A model generated the notes under the pieces. The model saw only the letters and a list, made by a program, of their open reading frames with translations. It ran no database searches and had not been told where the DNA came from. A DNA stretch of 64,000 nt from positions 6,893,001-6,957,000 of the forward strand of contig BSBM01000711.1 of assembly GCA_027924585.1 (NCBI GenBank), given 5' to 3'. Shown in pieces: positions 1 through 10,867 of this stretch. The position numbers and the translations under genes are program-made. This DNA comes from Larix kaempferi (taxonomy: Eukaryota > Streptophyta > Pinopsida > Pinales > Pinaceae). Each line of letters begins with the position of its first letter. Position 1 is the first letter of the stretch.

Positions 1-344
1 GAGTTGCCCTCTTAGTCTTGTCCCAATCTAGAGCTCCACAACTGTGGCTTCCCTGCTCCTTGGTCTCTTTTTATTTGAAATGAAGATGCTCAATTTGCTT
101 AGTATTCATCAAGGTTGGGGTCCACATTATCTATCCCACACAACACTAGGAAGCTATTACTTCCTCTAGTGCTATTCAGTGTCCACGCAAAATGATAACC
201 CAAACCTTGTTCATCTTCCAACTAAGACACTTCATATTTGAAATATATCCATAGGATTTACAACCTGAGGTGATCCCTATGGTTTGATCAAAGGATTCTT
301 AAATAACAAAATCATCATAAATAATGCATCATCAATCACTTTTA

Positions 345-346
<2 letters not shown>

Positions 347-386
<40 letters not shown>

Positions 387-407
387 TATTATTATTACTA
401 TTATTAG
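347..407. repeat. (TTA)n microsatellite
   Basis: About twenty TAT/TTA triplets with three interruptions by TAC/ACT. Simple sequence repeat. Confidence 0.95.
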
Positions 408-555
408 GTTTCTTCGTTAGAACGGGCGTCTCCCTCCCCCTACGGATTTTATTAGTAGGCGAGGGTTTTTATTCATTTAAAATTATTTATTAATTTATTG
501 TACTGCTTCAATATTTACTGCAACACCAACTTGCAAAGTCTTCTGCTCTTTTAGA

Positions 556-747
556 GAAGTCACATTCTCAATGCAATCAGCTGAGGAAAACCCATCCTCA
601 GCTTTGCATAGTTTCAATTAGAGGAAAAAACATGCTCAATGCAACCGACTGAGGAAAACCCATTCTCATCTTGCATAAATTTAATCAGAGGAACCATATC
701 CTCAATGCAATCGTCCAAAGGAAACTCATCATTGGCTTGCAAAGTCT
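556..747. repeat. Three degenerate ~65-bp tandem repeats
   Basis: Units start near 556, 619 and 686. Each carries a CTCAATGCAA core followed by a GAGGAAA(A)CCCAT-like stretch and a CTTGCA motif. The units are clearly related but diverged. No function is apparent. Confidence 0.75.
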
Positions 748-910
748 TATTCTTCTTTAGATTTTCTCATTTCTTCACTTCTCTTCTTCAATATGCAAGC
801 ACCAACTTCAATATATGCCCGATAAACACAAAATTGCTAGCAAAACTCATCAATATCATACATTTATCCAAAATGTATTATAATAAAACTAAAAATATAT
901 CATTTTACAT

Positions 911-2465
911 TGTTGGCTTAAATACTATCCTAGACGTTTCCAATGTAGACCCAGGTTCTTCGCGGTTTCAATGAACCAACAAAACCCCTTCTCACCAGTC
1001 CTTTTGGCAACAACCTGCGAATAGGATGAGGTCTCACCCGAGGCGAAGCTATGGGGTGCTGCGGAATTAGGTTTCCATAGCAAAGTGACGAGTTGTTTAA
1101 TCAGGACGACTACGTAGCGTGCTACGGGCTCGTGCTACGAACTGAAGACTGCGCCGCGGTCAACCAGCGCATCCAGGGACTACGCGGTTCGGGAAGAATT
1201 CACTTGACATGATAATGCAACTGACTTATACGCTTCCTCTTCATACTTAACCGATATTAATGACTTTACTTAACATTTATTCATTCCTCTACTGCCTTAG
1301 ATTATTTATCCTTATAACTGATGTAAGCAGATGAGACAAACAATACCGCGCACTTCCGGTGTTGCGCTCTGGGGAGTTACACAACCCGCTTCTACATACA
1401 CATCTGACTTATTCAATAAACAGATACTTTCACAAACTTAGAATACTGCGCATTCAACATTCACCCATTCATGTAATACTTAACATATTATTCCCATCTT
1501 TCTCCTATGGCGAATACACATAAAAGCATTAACATAACAACTAATAAATAAGAACTCAAGCATTCATTTGTAATCAAACATAGAAGTGCAAAACACAAAC
1601 AATCACACTACACATGATTTAACGTGGTTCACCCCCAGGAGGAAGGCTACGTCCACAAGAACTGTTGTTGTATTGGTCTTTGGGAAGGGTACAACAGTTC
1701 TTTGTCTACGCACTCAGCTGCAGAATCTCTTTTCTCTCAATAGGCCTCTGCGCACACAGCTTGCAGAGCCTTTACAAAATTGTCTCTTATGGAAGATTTC
1801 TCAGTAGCAATGAACAATAGAGAATCAATAACAACCCAAAATGAGAGATCAACCCTTTCCCATACAAAATATGCCTTATTTATAGATCATGCTCATAGGT
1901 CATGTCTTTACAATCGGCGGGAAAAAACCCTTAGGTTTAAAAAACTATCACAATTTCCAAGTAACCAGACATGCAACATTCAGGTAGTGACTCTTTCATC
2001 GTGACCATCATCCACTCATGCTTCACATCGCCATCAACCTCTCTGTCGCACGCATGCCAACAAGTCACTTTCGTCGAGCTGTTCTTCCTCTAACGGTCTT
2101 GTGCAACTAGTTCAGGTAGTGGTTCTTTCGCATGTGCGACCAGTCACTTTCCTTCTGCATTGATCCTACCTGCTGCTTGGTACTTATGGAGCATCTTTAC
2201 CAAAAATAGATAATCGATGGTCTAACCAGAATACATGCCATCTTCCGTCCAACACTCTGCTTTGCTAGATCTCCATATACTGGACACATCGCAGTGCTGT
2301 ACTCCTCGCAGCACTGAACCTCGCAACTCTTCTGATGCTACGCTGCGCTCATCTTCGCAGCATCCCCAAAACTTTGTCCAAAAATCCTTCAACGAAACTG
2401 TGCTTAGCTCTGCAGTTCCAAAATATGACTTACACAAAAATGCCCCACTTGAGTCAGGCCCAACT
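911..2465 (-). repeat. Element A 3' LTR (1555 bp)
   Basis: Matches 23885-25448 over its whole length in the same orientation, with about 10% difference in the part I aligned by eye. The TACAT duplication lies directly outside at 906-910. Its internal-side terminus has decayed: the minus strand starts AGTTGGG where the other copy has TGTTGGG. A purine-rich GGGGCC stretch just inside serves as the polypurine tract. Confidence 0.93.
1874..1884 (-). promoter_or_regulatory. TATA-like box in element A 3' LTR
   Basis: The minus strand reads TATAAATAAGG. The same motif is in the other LTR at 24857-24867. It is the only good TATA match conserved between the two copies, so it probably marks the U3/R promoter. 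Confidence 0.6.
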
Positions 2466-2477
2466 GGCCCCTAACAC
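2466..2477 (-). promoter_or_regulatory. Element A polypurine tract remnant
   Basis: The minus strand reads TTAGGGGCC immediately before the 3' LTR. Element B has the equivalent TTGGGGGCC before its own 3' LTR, which supports this boundary although the LTR terminus itself is mutated. Confidence 0.6.
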
Positions 2478-5378
2478 TTACCTGTGGATCATCCCTGAGC
2501 CACCTTCAGCTTCGACTTCTCCTAGCTGTTCTTCCGCCTACAGAGCTAGCTTCGTAGCGAACTCGTTGTATGTGACAATCAACTTCTCAGCTATCTCCTT
2601 AGTGTCTTGCTCAACTTGTTTCACAATTTCCAGCATCTCCAGTGTGATTTCATCATCGGCTTTCCCTTCCACTTGTTCTTTCCCTTTGTGCAACTCTTGT
2701 AACTTTTCCTTGATCTCCTGCGAGATCGTGTGGGCTGCCTCCAAAAAGGGTTGAGACTTATTTCCCATTTTAGTCTCTTTTTCTCTCAAGGCTTGAACCT
2801 CGTTCTTCAGTGCGTTGACTTCGCGGTACCTCTGGAGTCATTCTCTTGGTAGCAAGCATTTAACTTCTGCATCCAAGTGTTCTAATGCTGCTTTCTTATC
2901 TTTTACAATGTTCTTGACCTCCAGCAACCCTGGATCCTCTTCGAGGGTAGTGAATGCCTTCGACGCCTCATCTAACAGACTCTGGCACTTAGCCACCTCG
3001 ACGACTATACTCGCTAGTGTGACATTCACTTCTTTCGCTCTTAATTGTTGCTGATCTGGTGGAGTCTACGGGTTAATCTTTGCCTCCAACGAAGCAACCT
3101 TAGCTTCATAGTTGATCTACATATTGTTCATATTTGCCTTAATCTCACTAACCACTTCGCCAATCTTAACAATAGTGTCCATGGGGTTTGTCTGTATGTC
3201 ACATTCTGATATATCATCTACGACTGCAGTGATCGTGGACTCCAGTCTTTTCCGCCGATCATGCTCATCCATAAGCTCCATAGCTCTCCGTGAGATAGCT
3301 TCCTCGAACTACCTATTAGCTGCTTGCATCTCAGCTTGTTGTTTTAGCACATCAGTAGTTCTCTCATGCATTTCTTCTACAACCTGCAGGTGCAAAAAGT
3401 GTAGGCGAGGCAGTGGTATCTTCACAATATTGAGCTCCACACGCTCTACATCCTTCATGTCCAACATTATTTGTTCTGGCATTGGCAGTCTTATGGTTAC
3501 TGGATCAAGATGGACAATGCTGGACTTCGCAGGCACGGTCATAGCTAACGACGGTGTCTTCTACTGCAAAGTTCCTCCTGACTTCCCTTAAGACTCTGAG
3601 TCCCACGGCAAGGGTAATCTTTTTTGTAAATCATCGATCTTTTCTGTGATTCCTTGCAGCATGACCATATTCCTCTGCAGACTTTCTTGGATCGCCTCAT
3701 TCTTCTTATATTTCTTAGTCATTAGGTGTTTCATCTGCTCTGTGACCTTTGCCGCAATCATGTCAAAATCATCATCATGAAGTACTATTTATGTTGGAGT
3801 TTTAATGGTTTTCTACTTCTTCCTCGCCCCCTTTGGCTGTGCTGGGCTCTCAGCTTCCTTCCTTTTTCCTGTCTCTTTTTCTTCGGTAATAGGACATGGA
3901 ATGGGGTTGTCCTCGCCGGAGTCGCTTTGGATATCCACAATCTCGACTCGAAACTCGGCAGGCCATTCCTTCATGATATTATCAATATCATCTTCATACA
4001 TATGGTATTTTCCCGCGAACCATTCAGTGTTCTTCGTCTGTGATTTGGATGAAATGTGGATGTAACGCATGTCAGAATAAAAATCAACAGTGCAAATATA
4101 CTTACTGGTTACCTGCTTTGTTATCCGTGGTGTGATCACGATGGCCCCGCACAGCTGGTCATAATAGGCATAGAAGACCTCAGTTGTCGCGTGCTGTCTT
4201 TGTGAGTTCAAATTTGCCCAGAGGTTCGAATAGTGGGCTCCTCTGCAGTCATTGTTGTTGATGATTACACCAATGTAATCCGTCGGCTCCTTCCATCCTA
4301 TGAAGGCAATCAGCACTATTAGCCATGTAAAATGGAAGTTCTCGCCATTGACCTATGTGTCATTTAGTTCCTTTAGGAACTCATTCAAAAGGTATTGACA
4401 CCAGTTGAATTGCTCGCCTTCCGCGACTGTGGCACCAAGTAGTACTACTCCCGCAGGTACCTCCAAAGGCTTGGATTTTCTGAGAATCTTGCCAACCAAA
4501 AGTTGCATGACAAACTTCGTATCCCTATCATCTATGTCATCCGTCTGAAAGCCTCTCTTTCCCTTGATGACTGTTTAAGTTTTCTTCATCTTCTTGGCCA
4601 CTTCTTTGTCCTTTCTTTTCCCGTGTAAAAACTGCTTCAGATCTTTTCCTCTTTTGCTCAAGCTAGTGATCCAGTGGATAATGTCAATGGTCAGGTCGAT
4701 ATTGTGGTCAAGCCACAAATATCCCTAGTGGATGCGTGACATCAATATTCGCACCACCACATTCAGCTTGAACGATCTGTCAAAATGTGGGAGTTTGAGC
4801 AGATTGAGCAGTCTCGACTGGACTACTCTGGACAACCAGCTTTTCGCGACCAACGTGAGGTCGCCTTTAACATCTTTCTTCAAGGACATGTACTGGTTGG
4901 GCTGGAACTGTGGGAACCTAGGTTCACTCGGCTCCTTCTGCATCTGAAGCAAATCATAGTCTTCCCACTTACACTCTGGGATGTTTCCCAGCAAATTTTT
5001 GTCCACCTCGACATGCTTTGATATCGGCGAGAGCGGAATTTCGTATTTGGCATTCTTCATTAGCTTGAAGACCGGTGCGTCCCATGCACGTGGCGAGATA
5101 TAGTCAAAAGTAAACTTCAATGGTATCTCCATATCGACTATCGGCAGCTTCAGCACTGTCGAACTAATCTTTGGTTGCTTCATCTTCGGCCCTACTGGAT
5201 ATTTTCCTTTGTCCTGCATTGTTGGAGTGTGTCATGGTGATCTTCTTGAAGCCTGTCCGGGTTCTATTACGACCTTCTTGGCAGGGGTTCTCATTAACCC
5301 TTCAATACCTCCGTATTTGAACACCTTCACAATCTCTTGGACCGTGAATTCTTCCTCAATGGAATATCTTTCAGACAT
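2478..5378 (-). pseudogene. Element A additional ORF downstream of integrase (~967 codons, nonsense-interrupted)
   Basis: The frame opens at an ATG at 5378 (MSERYSIEEEF) and stays in one minus-strand frame to a TAA at 2478, twelve bases before the 3' LTR. I count about twelve in-frame stops (7 TAG, 3 TAA, 2 TGA) and no net frameshift in 2.9 kb. The N-terminal half looks globular, with segments such as HFDRSFKLNVVVRILMSRIH and EGEQFNWCQYLLNEFLKEL. A charged, lysine-rich linker (near 3813-3880) follows. The C-terminal ~350 residues are rich in Glu/Lys/Leu heptads and look like coiled coil. There is no catalytic motif I recognise. It resembles the uncharacterised additional ORFs reported from large plant gypsy elements; that family assignment is from general memory and needs a profile search. 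Element B lacks it. Confidence 0.7.
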
Positions 5379-6013
5379 TCACTGTACGTATCTCAACATA
5401 ATTTCAGAGCACTTGCTATAACCAAATACAAATTATCTCTCGCGGGAAAATTCTAAGGGTTCGGTAAAGCTCGCGAGTCTGAATGCAGCAGTATTGATAG
5501 GTGCAACGGACCCCCTCCACGCCCCTTAACGACTAGATAAGCATTAAATCTAGTATCCGTTGGCCAAATCCGGTGGATTATTCGGTCCTTTCCTTCATAA
5601 ACTCGTTCAGAATGGGTATCTTTGCGTTAAATTCCCAAGCGGTCGCTGGCAAAGTACTGTATAATGGCTATATTTTCGACCGACATTGTAATGGCTATTT
5701 TTCTGAAGTGTTGCGTCGAACTACGTGACAGGTCAACATTACTCCTACGTAGTGACTTCGTGGTGCCTGACTTTTTACTTCTGAACTTAGCCTCTTTCCT
5801 CGTTCACTTGATTTTCGCAGTTGCCTCTTGAACTTCGCAACTACGCAGTTCTTCTCCTTTTTGTTTGTTTGTTTGTTTGTTTTTTTGGCGCAGCTTCAAA
5901 TGTTGTGCGGTATATACATTTTCTACATCATTTTACACGTACAGACTCTTCCATATTTCCAGTGCCCTCTTTCAACTGTACTTGGCACTTAGAAATTTCC
6001 TTCCTTCTGATCA
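5379..6013 (-). other. Spacer between integrase and additional ORF of A
   Basis: About 630 bp without a convincing reading frame in the element's sense direction. It includes a (GTTT)n run at 5862-5886. It probably acts as the leader of the additional ORF. I see no clear splice acceptor or promoter in it. Confidence 0.55.
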
Positions 6014-6607
6014 TCAAGGGTTCTGTGAAGCAGGACTATCCCGATAGGGTTTAAGTCTGCTTCCATTGATTAAACCTGACCAGTTATCTCTTGCTAACGT
6101 GGCTAACTGAATTGCACCACCGTTAGTTACATGTAAAAAAGTATATGTTCCTAGCCAATGCATCTTAAATTTTCCAGGAAACTTCATGAATTCGCTATCA
6201 TACAGGAGGACTAGATCACCTACCTGAAAAGACTTGTTCTTGATGTGGCAATCATGCCATGTTTTTTCTCTTTACTTCTGCACTTGTTAGTGAAAGCCTG
6301 TGATCAAGCGATCCTCCTCCAAACCAACCAAGTGTAGCAACCTTTTTTCTAGCGCATCGTGATTTGCCATGCCTATGAAAGTAGCTATTCTCAAGCTGGG
6401 AACAATGTATTCCATTGGCATTATTGCTTCCTGTCCGTAGGCCAGCCTAAACGGTGTGTGGCCAGTCAAATTTTTGCAAGTAGTTCTGTATGCCCATAAT
6501 ATATATGGAATGCGCAAATCCCAATCATCTCTATTCCAATTTCATACCTTGGTTAGCGCATTCTCCAGTAGCTTATTAAAAGATTCTACAGTTCCATTTT
6601 CCTGTGG
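6014..6607 (-). pseudogene. Element A integrase, C-terminal part (interrupted by B)
   Basis: Continues the integrase that breaks off at 14146. It starts HPQENGTVESFNKLLENAL, which supplies the catalytic Glu of the D,D-35-E triad in the usual NGTVESFNK context. Then comes [20 protein letters not shown], typical of gypsy integrases, and a C-terminal DNA-binding part (GDLVLLYDSEFMKFPGKFKM, then SRLKPYRD). It ends at a TGA at 6014. Stops inside include one after NALTKV and one after ITGFH. There is no chromodomain. The upstream half lies beyond element B, with the five bases ATGAT duplicated at the junction. Confidence 0.92.
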
Positions 6608-6724
6608 ATGATTGTTGATAGGAGGTTCGATGAGGAAATGTCGCAGCACTGTTGACACTGCGACACATCGGACGAGGTCGCGGAAGGAGTATTTTGTGTT
6701 AAAGTATACCACAGTTGGCAGGTG

Positions 6725-6843
6725 TTGGGTCACTTGGACCACATGTTATGTAATTTTGAGTCAATTGTACCGCGGTATGCGGGTTTTTGGGTCATTTGGA
6801 CCGCGTCAGTTAGATATTGGGTCATTTGTCCATAGTGTCGGTT
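6725..6843 (+). promoter_or_regulatory. Four ~30-bp tandem repeats in B U3
   Basis: Repeating core GGGTCAyTTGkACC: units near 6725, 6754, 6784 and 6816. The block sits 45-160 bp upstream of the TATA box and is repeated in the other LTR at 13440-13558. Such a block is a plausible enhancer or transcription-factor array; that role is inference. Confidence 0.6.
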
Positions 6844-6887
6844 AGGAAGTCGTTAGTAAGTGGACAAACATTGTAATGGAGAAAGCC

Positions 6888-6895
6888 TATAAATA
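6888..6895 (+). promoter_or_regulatory. TATA box of B 5' LTR
   Basis: TATAAATA, conserved at the same offset (13603-13610) in the 3' LTR. It sits about a third of the way into the LTR, as expected for the U3/R promoter. Confidence 0.75.
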
Positions 6896-7427
6896 GATGA
6901 GAGTTGTAAGTGTTAAAGAGAACATCATGAGATGTATGCATATGTGATGTGATACCTACGGTCGAGATCTAAGGCTGAAGACCTATGTTTTGCTTCTGGT
7001 ATATGACTGTGGTCAGAAGTTATTGTAACCGAATTCATGCAGCAGTAATATAATGAAGTTGTTTTGGTACAATCTTTGTGCGATGTTGCAATATATGAAT
7101 GTTGTTATATTTTCTTGATGCGATGTCTGCTTTACTATTGTTGTGATGATAAATGCTGTGATTAAGTAAGATGTTATGAATCCATGTCGAATATTTGAAG
7201 TTTCTATTTAAGTGTTGCAATAGAGCTAGTCCATACAGCCACAACTCTCCTCCTCCCTCGGCGGAAACATGGTTCTGTCCGCTCTTCCTGGACGCCTCGG
7301 GTGAGACCTCATCTGCTCTGCGGGTGTTACTGGGTGGGCTCAAACCTTCCCGGGTCGGTTCCCAGGGAGACTACGGTATGTTTCGACAGTGAGTCGAACC
7401 CCTGTCGACCGAGGTCGTGTCAACAAA

Positions 7428-7443
7428 TGGTTCTGTTGCTAGG
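7428..7443 (+). promoter_or_regulatory. Element B primer-binding site
   Basis: Two bases after the LTR the sequence reads TGGTTCTGTTGCTAGG. Element A has the nearly identical TGGTTCTGTTGCCATGC at the same place. It starts with the TGG that pairs with a tRNA CCA end. It is not the initiator-Met site; it matches TGGCGCCGTTGCC, a site described for some large plant gypsy elements, at 10 of 13 positions. The tRNA identity is uncertain. Confidence 0.65.
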
Positions 7444-7468
7444 ACAGTGTGCATAGTGAAAGGAGGAC

Positions 7469-9909
7469 ATGTTGTGGCACCCGACACAGCTGGATATACA
7501 GAGTTGGTTTGACCAGAAGTTACAGGAATTTGTTGAAGAAGAAAGTCGGAATACTTGGCTGACGGTAGATCAATGGGTAGGTAGATACATTCAAGACGGT
7601 CCACCTGAATGGTTTTTCTGTGAATTTCTGGTTTTTCTGTGAATTTCTATTTATCCTGTACAAGTGGTTGTCAAAACTAACCTTCCAAAAGAGGAATTTC
7701 CAGGGTGGTGAGTCGACGGATTGGACTTCGGAGTTGATTCAAGAGCTGCAGGAAGTTGATAATAAGGCATCGCAGGATGTCAAAGTTTGGCTCGATAGTA
7801 TCTTGGAAGGATATATCACTGAGTTTTCGGTTGACACGCAGAAATCTTATAGTGAAGCTGAAAGATATTTCTTCCATGGACCAAGGGGAAGGTTTCTACT
7901 GTCACTTCAACTGTCGATCAAGATGCTTATTTTTGAAAAGGGTATATTGAAGATGCATCTTGATCAGTAGACAACCTGGTGGGCGGAGGCCATGGGTATC
8001 GCGACTGTCGGGGGGCGGTACAAGGAATGGTAAAGGAGTAGATGGGTGCAAGTCATGATGAGATTGTGAGTGAAGCTGAGGAAGAAAGTGGTATTACGAG
8101 GGGAGGAGTGAGGTTCCGACACGAAAAGAGGCAGAGGACAGGAGAAAGTCCTGCTGCGGTCGAACTGCAAGACCGTGAAGGAAGGCCACACGGGACGAAG
8201 CGACCTCACAGTCCCGACAAGGACAACCAGGCTACACCCAAGATAGAGGTAGGACCAAACCCCGACACCAGCATACCCACACCTCCGCTCACTATCTCTC
8301 AGATAGCAAGAAATACGACTTCGACACCGCCCAGTTCGTCAATTCCACAGAAGTTAATTGGTAGTAGTACAACAAAAGGAGGAAGGAAGCCCAGAATGGT
8401 GGGTGATGATGCTAAGTTACGGTTGTTTCACAGGAGTGCGACAAACAACCCAGAACAATATTGGTTTTTGTGTGAAGCAGTCTGGACCATAAAACAGATT
8501 ACTGATGATACTGGTTTATGAAGTTTTTTCTAGTCCCTACATGAGCCCCGAAGAAGTCGCTGGATGAGATTCGGGATGGGCTAATTGCCGAATTCAGAAG
8601 GCCCAAGTCAGAGGCTCAATATATTATTGAATTGAAGGAAATTAAGCAGTATCCCAATGAGACGGTATGGGATTTCGACTAGCGATTCAAGACGCTGATG
8701 GCAAAGGTTAGTTTTGATATAAGCGTCGTCCAACATAAAGAGTGGTTCATCGCGGCACTGTTACCACACATTCGGCTCCCATTGATGCAAAAAAACATCT
8801 TGATGCCCAGTGAAGCTCTAGAGATTGCAATGCGATTAGAGGCATCGCCGATTGGAGATAATGTTGTCGGGATGCCACAAATACAAACACAGCTTGCTAA
8901 CTTGACTATACAACTGCAAGATTTGAAGAAGAGCAAGGGACAGCGTGATGAAGTATGGTGTACATGCTGCCGAGGAGAAGGGCATACGAAGGACGATTGC
9001 CTGGAATTCCGCAATTATTTAGTGTTCGGGGCGCCAAACCTGTTGAATGGCGGCAACATGCCACGGTGTCGTGTCTTCCAGGTGTATGGGCACAGTCACG
9101 AAAATTGCCCGTATATGTAGAAAATTGTCACAACCCCCAGGAATATTTATTGCACATTTTGCAAATCGGTGGGTCGTGATGACAAGGATTGCGATGCATA
9201 TGTGTTTCTACAAGAGAGAATGTATGATGCATTCTATGTCAAAGATGATCAACGTGCCGTACAACAATCGCAACTGCCACCGCAGGTAGCCCAGCCGCTA
9301 CCTCAACCACAGATGTAGTTTGTAGCGCAGCAACAACAACCACAACAGTTCATGCCGCAATATACCCCGATGTAGATGGATTCCCCATAGCCACACTATG
9401 TACAGCAACCGCAGTATGCACCACAGGGGTAAGGGATGCAACTGGCGCTAATGCTGCAACAGTTTAACCCACCTCAGTACTAGCAGCAGGGCGGCTATCG
9501 ACAAGGATACCGGGGTGGATGCGGTGGCAAATTTGGTCGTGGAGGAGGAGGACGAGGTGGTTGTGGACCTGTTCAATGTTATCACTGTGCAGTATGGGGG
9601 CATTATCAGCGTGAATGCCCACTATTACAAAATCAATGTACATTCTGTTTTGTTAGTGATCATATAGTTGAGAATTGCCCACAGTTGATTGCACGATGGC
9701 AGGCTGGGAACGCTCCGCCACTATAGAATCAGGCCCAGCCACAGCAACCAGTCCAAAATCAGGTACAACAACCAGTACAGAACCATCCCTCATGACCATC
9801 TCCGAATGCAAATCAAAATGTCAATCAACTGGGGAATCTGCAGTAGAATCAGACACGGGGTGCAAATATTGCGACCATTTCTGCAGAACCACGACCACAA
9901 GATGCTTCG
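7469..9909 (+). pseudogene. Element B gag (capsid/nucleocapsid), broken
   Basis: The likely start is the ATG at 7469 (MLWHPTQLDIQSWFDQKL). Frame changes occur near 7620, 8000 and 8530. A 19-bp tandem duplication at about 7613-7650 breaks the N-terminal part. From about 8560 the frame is continuous through the protease. The capsid-like section (about 8570-8880) aligns with A's gag around KEWFIAxLLPHxRxPLMQ. A nucleocapsid array of five CCHC knuckles follows at about 8970-9675, three well preserved (e.g. CTCCRGEGHTKDDC, CYHCAVWGHYQREC), two with a zinc ligand lost. A Gln/Pro-rich and Gly/Arg-rich linker lies between knuckles three and four. Ten in-frame stops from 8680 to 9844: eight TAG, one TAA, one TGA. 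Confidence 0.88.
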
Positions 9910-10857
9910 GTGGTTGTTGTCACTCATGGAGGCAAGACGACTGGGGAAGATAGTTCATGGACAATGATTCGATTGGCCTGCCAGAAGATGGTACCTTTTG
10001 ACATTGATGCTGAGCGGGAGACATTCATTCAAGTGTGTCACACCTTGGAGAAAGATCGTAGTACGACTGTTTTTTGCGATATGCCCCCTGTCTTTGATGA
10101 TACATCAGAAGCCGATCTCCCGCTACCAGCGGGGACATTGCAAAAGTTTCTTGAGAGCTGTCTGTTGTTGGCCCGAGACCGAGCTGCCTTGGTTGAGATC
10201 GAGGGATGGTTGCAGCGATTCACGAAAGGGCGGCAGGAGTCTGCAGTAAACTCCCTACAGCGACGGAAGACTGGCAAAGAAATGGGAATGAATATTCAGA
10301 TTGGTGAATACTATGTTGACTCTATTATTCTTGACCTTGGTTCGGATGTTAACATCTTAACCAAGCAGGCATGGCAGAACATGGGGAGTCCCCCATTGAG
10401 TTGGTCTCCTGTGCAGCTCCGGTTGGCTAACCATGCAAAAGTAACACCCATTGGGCGAGTTCTGCAGCTAACGGTTGATATTGAGGGTATGAAGACTTAT
10501 GTTGACTTTGATGTCATTGAAGTAGTTAAGGGAGGAAGCTCCTATCCTGTGCTATTGGGGATTGGATGGGCTAACGATAGTGGAGCTGTAATCAACTTCA
10601 AGCGACGCATGATGACCTTTGAAAATCGTGATCTCAGAGTCATAGCCCCATTGGATCCGGCTGAAGGACACCGATACATTGAGCCTGTAAAAGATGACGA
10701 TCCCACTGGATGGGACCATGCATTCAATATTTATGAAGACTATATTCATCCTACTACCAACGGTGAGCTGGGGTGGCGTAGCGAGAGCTCTGCATCTTCC
10801 GACTCTGATGATTCATCAAAACATTGGCAGAACCAATTGCATAAAGTATCGTTCTAA
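9910..10857 (+). pseudogene. Element B aspartic protease region (315-codon open stretch)
   Basis: Same frame as gag, so gag-protease were one fusion. Residues ~1-110 are a helical linker. The protease core begins near residue 120, with the active-site stretch SIILDLGSDVNILTKQ. The motif is D-L-G instead of the usual D-S/T-G; A has the same D-L-G, so it is a lineage trait and not decay. The flap and second strand follow, with PVLLGIGWANDSGAVINF near the end. The acidic tail (SSASSDSDDSS) closes the domain. This is one of the longest uninterrupted reading frames in the window, but upstream stops in gag mean it could not be made as part of an intact fusion. Confidence 0.9.
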
Positions 10858-10867
10858 AAATGTGGCC

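Larger units (their letters stand above)
1..905. other. Left flank of element A, no gene recognised
   Basis: AT-rich DNA left of the TSD of element A. It contains a TTA microsatellite and three copies of a ~65-bp repeat, listed separately. I see no convincing coding region on either strand. The short reading frame at 284-493 is mostly a poly-leucine translation of the TTA repeat. The matching flank continues at 25454, because A is inserted between the two halves. Confidence 0.6.
6613..7425 (+). repeat. Element B 5' LTR (813 bp)
   Basis: Pairs with 13328-14140 with no length difference. It starts TGTTGATAGG and ends GTCAACA. The U3 portion holds a four-unit tandem repeat and the TATA box noted separately. 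Confidence 0.96.

Noticed and set aside
284-493. 69-codon ORF with a long leucine run
   Set aside because: It is the translation of the TTA microsatellite; no other coding evidence.
2235-2754. Plus-strand ORFs over the A 3' LTR and aORF
   Set aside because: They are antisense shadows of the LTR and the minus-strand additional ORF; no family resemblance.
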